From positions 1 to 64,000 of the forward strand of contig NZ_LT985326.1 of NCBI RefSeq assembly GCF_900290275.1: DNA of 64,000 nt, written 5' to 3'. Each line of letters begins with the position of its first letter. Positions within the stretch are counted from its first letter, which is position 1. A program made the translations under genes and the position numbers. Under the pieces are notes generated by a model that saw nothing but the letters and a program-made list of their open reading frames with translations, made no database searches and had not been told where the DNA came from. This DNA comes from Prevotella merdae. Its GTDB lineage: Bacteria > Bacteroidota > Bacteroidia > Bacteroidales > Bacteroidaceae. This document shows positions 45,004 to 52,652 of this stretch, in pieces.

Positions 45004-45227
45004 GATGACGGTTAGATTGTGCAATCTTGGTAGAATTGTATAAAGTGACGGATAATATATTGAAACTCAGTATAGACAATCGTCTTACACAAACAATTGT
45101 TCCCAATATGAGAATGCAGATGTGTTATTTTGAGATGTAAGCAATGGTATTTTGAAGATTGTACAACTCCAATAATACAATAAAAAAGGCTTACGCTCGT
45201 TTATTATAAAAAATATTCCGATAAGAA

Positions 45228-46349
45228 ATGAAAGCAAAAATATCAATATTATTTCTTGCCATATCAATGGTTTTTGTAAGTTGTGAGGCGGAAGAAACCA
45301 CAAATGAAAGTTCTCCAATCATGACTATAGAGGATTTTCCTGTGATTGATTGTTCTACTTCAACCCAACCACTAAGTGTCATTTTGACAGCTAAAACATT
45401 AGGCTTACCTTATGTTTGGTGGAATAATGCGGTCTTAGATCAAACGTGGTATTGCAAGATTGACTATGATAAGGCAACAATATCGCAAGGTGAAAAGGAA
45501 GTCTTGGAAAGCAAATTGAAGTGCAGTACCACTCACGGCTCATACACAAACCTCATTGATGGCAACGTGGAACTCATCATAGCCTCTCGCAATATATCAA
45601 GAGATGAGAAAAACTATGCCGATGAAAAAGGTGTCTCATTGATAGAGCATCCTATTGGACGTGATGCATTTATCTTCATCGTCAATAATAATAACCCTGT
45701 AAATAATCTGACAATTTCACAGATACAAGACATTTACACTGGAAAAACAAGAAATTGGAAAGATGTTGGAGGCAACGATGCCACAATTAGTCCTTACATA
45801 AGGAATGCCAACTCTGGAAGTCAAGAGAAAATGGAAACCTTGGTTATGAAGGGCTTAACAATGATAGACTGGCCAGAAATGATAACACATGGCATGGCTG
45901 GACCATTTTTTTCTTTACGCTATGATAAAAACGGCATAGCTTATACTCCATATTTCTATTACAGCATCATGGTACGAGGTGAGCAGGCTTGGGCGAAAAG
46001 TATATGTGTCAATGGTATTGAGCCAAACAAAAGTACAATTTCAAACAACACATACCCCTACGTGTCTGAAATATATGCAGCAGTGCGTTCTGATATAGAC
46101 AAGGCTTCTACTGCGTACAAACTATTCGAGTACTTAACGACTACATCAGGGCAAAACATCGTGAAGGAGAGTGGCTATGTTCCAGTTTCCACAAGTACAG
46201 ACATAAAGAAGGTAACATCCCAATCCTCTTCATCAGCGTTCTACACAGATTTATCTGGCAGGAAAATAAATCGTTCTCCCAAAGGATTGGTTATTAAGAC
46301 TGAAACAATAAAAGGAAAGGTCGTTTCTGAGAAAATTATCGTGAAATAG
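45228..46349 (+). CDS. PstS-like substrate-binding lipoprotein with a sorting-like C-terminal tail
   Basis: 373 residues. Lipobox-like FVSC (Cys19) at the end of the signal sequence. The main domain matches periplasmic phosphate-binding proteins: IIASRNISRDEKNYADEKGV, GRDAFIFIVNNNNPVNNLT, LTISQIQDIYTGKTRNWKDV and the NSGSQEKMETL stretch that would contact the anion. The last ~30 residues (FYTDLSGRKINRSPKGLVIK…) look like the C-terminal tails of Bacteroidetes surface proteins. No ABC transporter genes are nearby, so it acts as a scavenger or sensor or with host transporters. Cargo of IME-A. Confidence 0.8.
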   Translation: MKAKISILFLAISMVFVSCEAEETTNESSPIMTIEDFPVIDCSTSTQPLSVILTAKTLGLPYVWWNNAVLDQTWYCKIDYDKATISQGEKEVLESKLKCSTTHGSYTNLIDGNVELIIASRNISRDEKNYADEKGVSLIEHPIGRDAFIFIVNNNNPVNNLTISQIQDIYTGKTRNWKDVGGNDATISPYIRNANSGSQEKMETLVMKGLTMIDWPEMITHGMAGPFFSLRYDKNGIAYTPYFYYSIMVRGEQAWAKSICVNGIEPNKSTISNNTYPYVSEIYAAVRSDIDKASTAYKLFEYLTTTSGQNIVKESGYVPVSTSTDIKKVTSQSSSSAFYTDLSGRKINRSPKGLVIKTETIKGKVVSEKIIVK

Positions 46350-46638
46350 ATGACTTGAATGATGCTCCATCTATGAGGGTAGGCATTTCGCTATCTATCT
46401 TATGCAGCTCATATTTGTTGAGTAAATGGATAGCATCAATCACAATTCGTTGGGCAGCAATGCGTCTGCCCAATAGAATTGTTTCCTTACCGTTTCCACA
46501 AGACCGATTGGCACCTGTGGCTTCAATATATTTCTCCAAGGCATCTTTCATCATGAAATATCCTTTATCAGTCTTAGCCCAATGAACGAGTGCATCCTTT
46601 GCTTCTCCTCTCAATTGTTCAATAATTTTGTTATCCAT
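46336..46638 (-). CDS. Small conserved IME protein (family shared by both IMEs)
   Basis: 100 residues. The central pattern GYFMMKDALEKYIEATGANR and LLGRRIAAQRIVIDAIHLL parallels the IME-B protein at 40128-40445. No signal peptide or membrane segment. The 3' end overlaps the convergent PstS-like gene by 14 bases. It lies eight bases after the membrane protein gene. Function unknown, but recurrence in two unrelated IMEs suggests a role in mobilization or upkeep. Confidence 0.6.
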   Translation of the reverse strand: MDNKIIEQLRGEAKDALVHWAKTDKGYFMMKDALEKYIEATGANRSCGNGKETILLGRRIAAQRIVIDAIHLLNKYELHKIDSEMPTLIDGASFKSSISR

Positions 46639-46645
46639 AGTTCCG

Positions 46646-47470
46646 TTATTTCTTGATATAATACTGTTGCCATAACTGGCTTATTTCTTTAGAATGGGCT
46701 GCTTCATCAGCATATACCATATCCACATAGTTTACAAATTCAGCAGTTTTTGGTTGTGAAATGGCTAATTTGCGTATAAGCATATTCTTCTTTTTGTCTT
46801 TTTGCAAGTCAGCATTGTCCTTTGCCAAGAATAGAGTCAATCCAATAGACAAAGCCCAAGAACACAGCATGAGTATAAGAGCTAATTGTCTAACATAGCG
46901 AGAATACCAAATGCGCCTTATCCAATACCAAGGAATGGTGCAAAGAAGAAACGACGGAACTTCCTTTAATGTCTTGGGCATTGATGGCTGCGTTACGCCA
47001 ACTTTTGCTTGCACCCCCAAATTTTCACAGATAGAGTCCAATGTATTGCCAATAATCTTGATACAATCATCGGATTTCTTATACCTGTCATTCAAAGAAA
47101 AAGCCAAAGCTCGTTCTTTTTCTATAATGTTTAGAAGTCCCTCGCATCTGGAAAGGACAATATCATACCTTTCAGATAGAGTCCCCATGTACTCATCTTG
47201 GGTTATTCCAAATTTCTCTTTGTCATTTTTATCCTTTTCCTCACGTTGCTTCTGTCTGCCATCCAACAAGTCTTCGACAGCCGATTTTGCAGCGGATGCC
47301 ACATCAACTTTGAATTTTTCTACATCTATGTTATCCGTTGGTTGCGAGCCGATTTTGCCTGACAACGAATTGAGCGCATTGATGCAAGTCTGCAATTTGT
47401 CTTGCAATTCATCAAGAGTGTCTATCGCTTCGTCCTTCAAAGGAACAGGTTTCTTGTTTGCCATAATCAT
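46646..47470 (-). CDS. Membrane protein next to the IME-A relaxase
   Basis: 274 residues. A long helical, charged N-terminal part (DTLDELQDKLQTCINALNSL; SERYDIVLSRCEGLLNIIEK), then one or two membrane segments (VPSFLLCTIPWYWI and LALILMLCSWALSIGLTLFL, about 203-222), then a short tail. The start overlaps the relaxase stop (ATGATTATG). It parallels the membrane protein beside the IME-B relaxase at 36715, so both elements may use a membrane partner to reach the ICE channel. Family not recognised. Confidence 0.65.
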   Translation of the reverse strand: MIMANKKPVPLKDEAIDTLDELQDKLQTCINALNSLSGKIGSQPTDNIDVEKFKVDVASAAKSAVEDLLDGRQKQREEKDKNDKEKFGITQDEYMGTLSERYDIVLSRCEGLLNIIEKERALAFSLNDRYKKSDDCIKIIGNTLDSICENLGVQAKVGVTQPSMPKTLKEVPSFLLCTIPWYWIRRIWYSRYVRQLALILMLCSWALSIGLTLFLAKDNADLQKDKKKNMLIRKLAISQPKTAEFVNYVDMVYADEAAHSKEISQLWQQYYIKK

Positions 47471-48534
47471 CTGCGTCTTGGTTTGTACTTTTTCTTGTCC
47501 TTGTCGTCATCATCAGAACGTGACGAACCACCACCTCCGCCAACTGACGAAACGGCATGAGGTTGAAGCACTAACTCTGCAACCGCTCCTACAACATCAG
47601 ACATGCCAATAGAAGTATTATCATCTGTGTCATTAGCAGTTGGAGTGCTTTCTTCGTCTGCAATAGATACGCTTGTCCCATTGTCTGAATTTAGGGAAGA
47701 AGACGATGTGAAATAGGACGAGGACTTTGCATTATCCATGCCATTTGCCACCTTGTTTTCCGTGTAGCTTTCGTTTCCGATATTCTCCACAGCACCGACA
47801 GCTTTTCGTTCATCAGTCAGTATCTTTTGAATATTTCCCAAGGTAAGACTTCTGTCTATCCTGCCGCCAGAGAATGTGACATTGCCATCAGAGAAAGAAA
47901 TCCCTTTGACACTTCCGTCCGCCCTGTGTATCAAGTCCATAGTTATACCTTTCTTGGAAAGAGCCTGTCTAAGGCTATCCCAAGTACGACAGTCTTTCAA
48001 TGCTGCGGTAATGAGGTCATACATTCTGTACTTGGAGGCATCCTTGCCTTTCAGTCGCTCACGGTTCACATTCTTCTTGCCTTTGCCAAATGTCAAGCCG
48101 TATTCCCTTGTGAGTGCCTTGGTGATGGCTGCTGACTTCTTGAAGTTGCTGTCACCAGTGATTGCGTTGCCGTCATTATCCACCCTGTTGTACACAATGT
48201 GAACATGGTCGTGCGCCTTGTCGTGGTGACGGAAGATGACAAACTGGGTGTTCACTATCCCCATTCTCTGGAGATACTTCCTTGATATTTCCGCTATCAG
48301 TTCGTCACTCATTCGCTTGTAATCCTCTGGTGAAAAGCTCAGAGAAATATGCCCGACATACGCTTTGAGTGTCGGGCGAGCCTTGGCTTGAATGTTGAAA
48401 CTGGCGACAATCGACTTGTTGGTAGAAAGGTCAACACCTTCTGATGCGATGATGTTCGTGTCCTTGTTCTTGATGTCGTTGGCGTATGAGACCAATCCAC
48501 CAAAGCCCTTGCCCTGCTTAATCTTTGCTATCAT
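47467..48534 (-). CDS. mobB: Relaxase (MobP-type, BmgA/MobB-like) of IME-A
   Basis: 355 residues. Relaxase domain in the first ~130 residues: an N-terminal MIAKIKQGKGFGGLVSYAND start, then HHDKAHDHVHIVYNRVD (103-119), the three-histidine metal motif. This family uses an N-terminal residue for strand attack; the exact residue was not assigned. A central domain (KGKDASKYRMYDLITAALKD) follows and the tail is Ser/Asp-rich with a glycine run. It starts three bases after mobA. It nicks oriT of IME-A and needs the MobC of the ICE. Confidence 0.9.
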   Translation of the reverse strand: MIAKIKQGKGFGGLVSYANDIKNKDTNIIASEGVDLSTNKSIVASFNIQAKARPTLKAYVGHISLSFSPEDYKRMSDELIAEISRKYLQRMGIVNTQFVIFRHHDKAHDHVHIVYNRVDNDGNAITGDSNFKKSAAITKALTREYGLTFGKGKKNVNRERLKGKDASKYRMYDLITAALKDCRTWDSLRQALSKKGITMDLIHRADGSVKGISFSDGNVTFSGGRIDRSLTLGNIQKILTDERKAVGAVENIGNESYTENKVANGMDNAKSSSYFTSSSSLNSDNGTSVSIADEESTPTANDTDDNTSIGMSDVVGAVAELVLQPHAVSSVGGGGGSSRSDDDDKDKKKYKPRRR

Positions 48535-48537
48535 AGA

Positions 48538-48909
48538 CTATAACTGTTCGTTGATTTTGATGATAATCTCACTGATGGACTGTGCCAGCCGTTTGTTCTC
48601 GTCTGCCACAGCCAAGCCACCATGAATGTGTCCGAGGTGTGCCAGTTGGTTCAAGTTGTTTGCCATGCCCGAAAGGTCACGGATGTACTTCGTGAGTTCC
48701 CTTGAAATCGGCTCTTTGACATAGCCGTTTACAGCAAGATTATATACCAAGGTGGACAGCGGAGTGTTGTCTCTCCTCTGTATGCGGAGCAACTTTCGGT
48801 AGTTGGCATCGTCAAAATACACCTTCACAGGGTGGGTGCGCTGCGTTCCTTTCGGCTGTTTCGGGCGACCGCCTCTTTTCTTATGTTCTGTTGATGTTGG
48901 GGATGTCAT
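48538..48909 (-). CDS. mobA: Relaxosome accessory protein (MobC/BmgB-like) of IME-A
   Basis: 123 residues. The basic N-terminus (KKRGGRPKQPKGTQRTHPVK) precedes VYFDDANYRKLLRIQRRDNT and a conserved LTKYIRDLSGMANNLNQLAH segment, the pattern of relaxase accessory proteins with a ribbon-helix-helix part. It lies directly before the relaxase gene; the oriT candidate lies upstream at 48910-49157. Confidence 0.85.
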   Translation of the reverse strand: MTSPTSTEHKKRGGRPKQPKGTQRTHPVKVYFDDANYRKLLRIQRRDNTPLSTLVYNLAVNGYVKEPISRELTKYIRDLSGMANNLNQLAHLGHIHGGLAVADENKRLAQSISEIIIKINEQL

Positions 48910-49157
48910 TGTCCTATCGTGTCTGAAGCACCTGTGCGGACACTCCCGGCTTGTGAGCCGTGGTTTTGTGGTACACTAAACCTATACTTGCTCCCCAACA
49001 TCCCCAATAATCAAAGATACGCTTGGCGGTTCGACTGACCTACAAGAGATAGATTTGCCAACAGCCTTGCCGTAAGGTGAAGCTATGGCGAACTTAGGGA
49101 AGAAAAGAAGCAAGGCTCTCAGAGAATGTCTTGACTGGTGCTGTGGTGTTACAAATG
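48910..49157. other. Candidate oriT region of IME-A
   Basis: 248 bases without a gene upstream of the mob pair. A short inverted repeat CGGC-TTGTGA-GCCG (48946-48959) is followed by GTGGTTTTGTGGTAC, a layout like NBU/BmgA-type origins. No nick site can be assigned from sequence alone. Confidence 0.45.
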
Positions 49158-49466
49158 TTACTTCTTGGCTCTGTCATTGAGTATCTTCTGAATGTCCGAC
49201 AAGGCAAACAGACGCTGCCGTCCCATCTTGGCAGGGACAAGATAGCCTGACTTCGCCCAAGACCATAAAGTGGTGGCGCATACACGGCACATTTTGGCTG
49301 CTTCCTCTGCGGTCAGCCATTTCTCCTCGTCGGGATTGTTTGCCAGTTCCATTGCCTTGATCTCCTGCGACTTTGTTATAAGTCGATCGGCAAAGGTGAC
49401 CAGATCCTCGGAGGTCACTTCTACCTTGAAGTGCGCTCCATTCTGTATCATTGAGTATAAATCCAT
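49158..49466 (-). CDS. HTH_17-type DNA-binding protein (excisionase-like) of IME-A
   Basis: 102 residues from the ATG at 49466. The winged-helix domain is in EEKWLTAEEAAKMCRVCATT then LWSWAKSGYLVPAKMGRQRL, typical of excisionase-like proteins. It lies 41 bases after the inner recombinase gene, in the place of the HTH gene in IME-B. It probably directs excision or controls the recombinase promoter. The longer frame start at 49511 would overlap the recombinase gene. Confidence 0.78.
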   Translation of the reverse strand: MDLYSMIQNGAHFKVEVTSEDLVTFADRLITKSQEIKAMELANNPDEEKWLTAEEAAKMCRVCATTLWSWAKSGYLVPAKMGRQRLFALSDIQKILNDRAKK

Positions 49467-49507
49467 ATTATTCCTTTCTTTTGATTGTTGTGTGAATACG
49501 TGAACCA

Positions 49508-50824
49508 TCAACCGATAAGGTCAACAAGTCCACGCTTTATGTCATCATCTATTGTTCGGTATCGTGCGAACGCTCGGCTTCCGTTGGCGTGACCAGACAT
49601 AGAGGAAATCAAATTCGGGTCTTGCACTTGCTTGTAGAGATTTCCGATGAAAGTTCTTCGGGCAGCATGGGAAGTGGCAACTTCGCATATCGGTCGCATC
49701 TCGTTCTGTCGGGTCTGAGGGTTGAGTATCGGCACTTTCCTGTCAAGATGTGCCAGTTCCATGACCGCACGGACAGCCTTGTTGAAGTCTGCCACGTTGT
49801 AGTGTGGAAACAGCGAAAGGGTCGGTCTGTCTTTGTATCTGTCATAGATAGCGAGAGCTTTCTCTGTAAGAGGAACACGGACGGTTCTTCCGTCGTGATT
49901 CTTGGTCTTCTGCGGAAGATACTCCACCACACCGTCTATGACATTCTCCTTTTTGAGGTTGAGCAGGTCACCGAAACGGCAACCGAGGAAGCACTGGAAG
50001 ACGAACATATCTCGGAACGTAGCCAAGTGCGGATTGTCCGAAAGGTCAAGTTCGTAAAGACAATCACGCTCCTCTATGCTGATATACCAAGGAGTTCCAT
50101 ATACGGCTTTTGGCATTTCAAACTGTAGAAACGGATTGTTGGTGGTGATGCCACGATGTATGCACCACATGAAGACTGTCCGCAGGCGTGCGAAGTTGGA
50201 GTGCAGCGTGTTGTCTGAACGCACGGCTTGCGTCACAGACTTTGCCGCATTTCTGTACAGATATGGGTATAACTTGACATACTCATGCTCATGCACCAAG
50301 AACTGGTAGAAGTCTTCCAAATCTTCTGCTGTAGTATTGTCAATGCCCATTACATAGTCGGTGCGTTTCTTCACGGTCTTCTGGTATTGTTCGAAGCGTT
50401 CTATCTTCCCGATATTGGCACGTATTACGGATGCCTGTCTTTTCTCAAAGCCTTTTGCCTGAATGTATTGCTCCACAAGCACCGACAACCTTGTCTCCTG
50501 GCATTGGTTGTCTTTCAACTTGTAGGCATTGGGATGATGGAAGACGAATATCACACGTTTCAGCCATTCTGCGGTTGCCCCTATATAGTATTCTTTTGAT
50601 ATGAGTCTCTTCAAGTCAAGAATGGCATCATTAAGCTGCTGTCTCTCGCTATCCTTTACCAAAGCTATGCGCTGTTTGTAACTCTGACGCTTGGAATCCC
50701 AATGGTTGGGATTGATGGTCAGTTCGCTCGCACACTTGATGTCACATTTCTCGTCACGGACACGGAAATATATTGTAGCCTTGTCTTTGGCTGATGTCTT
50801 GCGTATAAAAGCGGTTACGTTCAT
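49508..50824 (-). CDS. Tyrosine recombinase of IME-A (inner of the pair)
   Basis: 438 residues from the ATG at 50824; a GTG at 50833 overlaps the previous stop. N-terminal arm-type domain (AFIRKTSAKDKATIYFRVRD), core-binding domain and catalytic domain with Arg in FLGCRFGDLLNLKKENV, an alternative His/Arg pair in TSHAARRTFIGNLY, His in SMSGHANGSRAF and Tyr in ARYRTIDDD. The pattern differs from the IME-B recombinases and is close to its neighbour at 50830. It is probably translationally coupled to it. Confidence 0.88.
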   Translation of the reverse strand: MNVTAFIRKTSAKDKATIYFRVRDEKCDIKCASELTINPNHWDSKRQSYKQRIALVKDSERQQLNDAILDLKRLISKEYYIGATAEWLKRVIFVFHHPNAYKLKDNQCQETRLSVLVEQYIQAKGFEKRQASVIRANIGKIERFEQYQKTVKKRTDYVMGIDNTTAEDLEDFYQFLVHEHEYVKLYPYLYRNAAKSVTQAVRSDNTLHSNFARLRTVFMWCIHRGITTNNPFLQFEMPKAVYGTPWYISIEERDCLYELDLSDNPHLATFRDMFVFQCFLGCRFGDLLNLKKENVIDGVVEYLPQKTKNHDGRTVRVPLTEKALAIYDRYKDRPTLSLFPHYNVADFNKAVRAVMELAHLDRKVPILNPQTRQNEMRPICEVATSHAARRTFIGNLYKQVQDPNLISSMSGHANGSRAFARYRTIDDDIKRGLVDLIG

Positions 50825-50829
50825 AATCG

Positions 50830-52143
50830 TCACTTTATAAGGTTGATAATTTCACGTTTCATGTCATCGTCTATGGTGCGGTATCGGGCGAATGCTCGGC
50901 TGTTAGGAGCATGTCCTGTGAGAGAAGCCACCAACGCCTGGTCTTTGACATGCTTGTAGATGTTCGCTATAAAGGTTCTTCGTGCGACATGGCTTGTAGC
51001 CACCTCATACAAAGGCTTCATTTCCTCTTGCCGTGTTAGCGGATTGAGAACTGGCACCATGCGGTTGACACCAGAGAGTTCAAGAACAAACTGGATAGCC
51101 AAGTTGTAGAAATGCTCATCCAACAAAGGGAACATTCTCGGGCTGTACTTCTCGTACTTCGCCAGTATATTCAATGCCTTGCCGCATAGGGGAACACGGA
51201 CTACCTCTGTCTTGCCTTTGTTGAGGTTCTTGCTCGGTATGTATTCCAAGAAATCCCCAACGACATTCTCTCTTGTTAAAGCGAACAAATCGCCAACACG
51301 ACAACCAACAAGACAGTGGAACACAAACATATCCCTTGCCAGTTCGATACGTGGACTGATTGAGAGGTCTCTGTGCAGCACTTGGTCACGTTCCTCAATG
51401 GTGAGGTAGTAAGGGATGCCGTACACATGCTTGTCCACCTTGACCGTTCGAAATGAGGTGTCAGTGGTGTAGCCTTTCTTCACGCACCAGTTCAAGAACG
51501 CCTTTAACCTTGTTCCTCCACTAAAGGCGGAATTGGCAGATGATGGCTTCATTGTATTGCGGTAAATCTCAAATCGGCTGAAGAAGTCGGGATTGTTGGC
51601 GAAGTATGTGTATTCCTCAGTGATATACTTCATAAAGCGCTCTAACTCGTCCGCTCCAAAATTCTCGATACGAAGAACAAAGTCCTTACGACCTTCCATT
51701 TCCTTTTGCCATGCCTCATAGCGGTGAAGTCTACGGAATATGGATGTGATAGCACATTTGCTTTCCGCTCCATTCTTTACCTCTCTCAAATACTGCTCGG
51801 CTCTGTCAAAGAAACCAGTCTTGGTGTTGTCAATGTCCTCATGCTCCTTTCCCTGCTTGTCGGGATTGAAATAGTTATCTACAATATGGTGCAGGAAGTC
51901 AAGTGTACAGCCTGTGTGATATTCTTTGCCGACCAAAAGAAGAATGTCTGCGAGTTGTCTGTTGAACTTGTCCTTCACTTCTTGAGGCACATTGCTTTCT
52001 TTTGAATAGCCAGGCACGGATGCGTCATAATGGATAGGGTCAATATACAAGTTTGTGGATATTTTGTAATCAACGTCCTTTCCGTCTCTCAACCTTACAT
52101 AAACGGCAGAATTACTCTTGCGAAAATACGGTATAATCTTCAT
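50830..52143 (-). CDS. Tyrosine recombinase of IME-A (outer of the pair)
   Basis: 437 residues from the ATG at 52143 (MKIIPYFRKSNSAVYVRLRD); an upstream in-frame start at 52197 would run into the operator. Catalytic residues: Arg in LVGCRVGDLFALTRENV, TSHVARRTFIANIYKH, His in SLTGHAPNSRAF and Tyr in ARYRTIDDD. It is a paralogue of the inner recombinase, sharing the final FARYRTIDDD(M/I)KR pattern, so the pair arose by duplication. It lies 230 bases from the core repeat and is probably the integrase. Confidence 0.9.
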   Translation of the reverse strand: MKIIPYFRKSNSAVYVRLRDGKDVDYKISTNLYIDPIHYDASVPGYSKESNVPQEVKDKFNRQLADILLLVGKEYHTGCTLDFLHHIVDNYFNPDKQGKEHEDIDNTKTGFFDRAEQYLREVKNGAESKCAITSIFRRLHRYEAWQKEMEGRKDFVLRIENFGADELERFMKYITEEYTYFANNPDFFSRFEIYRNTMKPSSANSAFSGGTRLKAFLNWCVKKGYTTDTSFRTVKVDKHVYGIPYYLTIEERDQVLHRDLSISPRIELARDMFVFHCLVGCRVGDLFALTRENVVGDFLEYIPSKNLNKGKTEVVRVPLCGKALNILAKYEKYSPRMFPLLDEHFYNLAIQFVLELSGVNRMVPVLNPLTRQEEMKPLYEVATSHVARRTFIANIYKHVKDQALVASLTGHAPNSRAFARYRTIDDDMKREIINLIK

Positions 52144-52175
52144 CTCAAAAACAAATTTATGAATGTTCAAAACTG

Positions 52176-52207
52176 GGGTAATATTACCCTTTTTCAATGC
52201 AAAGATA
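52176..52207 (-). promoter_or_regulatory. IME-A recombinase promoter with palindromic operator
   Basis: On the minus strand TATCTTTG (52207-52200) fits TAnnTTTG. Starting about 11 bases downstream is the perfect palindrome GGGTAATATTACCC (52189-52176), at the expected transcription start and 33 bases before the recombinase ATG. A repressor bound there would shut off the recombinase pair. The -33 element is not clear. Confidence 0.55.
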
Positions 52208-52372
52208 ATATGGTTCCCACAAATGTTCCCATAGAAATCAAACTTTATGCAAACCGATTAAGTATTATTATAATTCACTTTTACGCTGTAATTCATTGTG
52301 TATGAAGTGTTATTGTTCGATAAGTATGATTTTATGCAAGTATTATATTTAGTTGGATTTACCCCAAAATTG

Positions 52373-52382
52373 ATTTCCTCCG
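52373..52382. repeat. IME-A right core repeat ATTTCCTCCG
   Basis: Second copy of the ten-base core (see 43819-43828). To the right is traE coding sequence, to the left element sequence. Confidence 0.85.
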
Positions 52383-52548
52383 TCACTGTTGTAAGCGCGG
52401 TGGTACCTGCCGTATAGTCACCAGCCGAGTTCTGCGCCATGGCAATGCCACCGCCCACAAGGAGCATCAATGCCAATGTCTTCAAGCGTCCTGAAGAGAG
52501 AACACTCTTGGCGGTCTTCTTCAGATAGTTTGTTGTTTTCTTAAACAT
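52373..52548 (-). pseudogene. traE: traE (second copy), N-terminal piece
   Basis: From the ATG at 52548: a basic start, a signal-like hydrophobic segment (LKTLALMLLVGGGIAMAQ, 22-39) and SAGDYTAGTTALTTVTEEI to residue 59, where the frame meets the IME-A repeat. Past it the frame reads element sequence for 37 more codons to 52258. The rest of the protein is at 43698-43828 and 33564-33661. DUF4134 TraE proteins are pilin-like (VirB2 position), so the gene is needed for a working channel unless the other TraE copy suffices. Confidence 0.9.
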
Positions 52549-52582
52549 TCTTTCTTGTTTTACTTGTTAATGATTCGTTTGG

Positions 52583-52616
52583 CAACACCTTATTATAATT
52601 ATATAGAAAGGTGTTG
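52583..52616 (-). other. Stem-loop between the two traE genes
   Basis: CAACACCTT (52583-52591) pairs perfectly with AAGGTGTTG (52608-52616) across a 16-base loop, in the 104-base gap. No T-run follows on the transcribed strand. Stems between pilin-type genes often set RNA stability and different protein amounts; that role here is inference. Confidence 0.5.
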
Positions 52617-52652
52617 TCGCTTTCACATGATATACTCTTCTGCAGTTGAGTC

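Larger units (their letters stand above)
43819..52382. mobile_element. IME-A: integrative mobilizable element inserted in traE (about 8.55 kb)
   Basis: Bounded by direct repeats ATTTCCTCCG at 43819-43828 and 52373-52382. Near both ends is a related motif, GTTCCCAAAATGTTCC at 43895-43910 and GTTCCCACAAATGTTCC at 52213-52229, which would serve as arm-type sites. Gene order from the right: two tyrosine recombinases, HTH protein, MobA, MobB, membrane protein, small protein, then PstS-like lipoprotein and a toxin-antitoxin pair at the left. It has no secretion genes. Orientation equals IME-B, but the recombinases and relaxase are of different families, so the two insertions are independent events. 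Confidence 0.9.

Noticed and set aside
45014..45027. Terminator after the IME-A toxin-antitoxin pair
   Set aside because: AGATTGTGCAATCT is a 6-bp palindrome with a two-base centre and no T-run; it may be an operator but not an intrinsic terminator.
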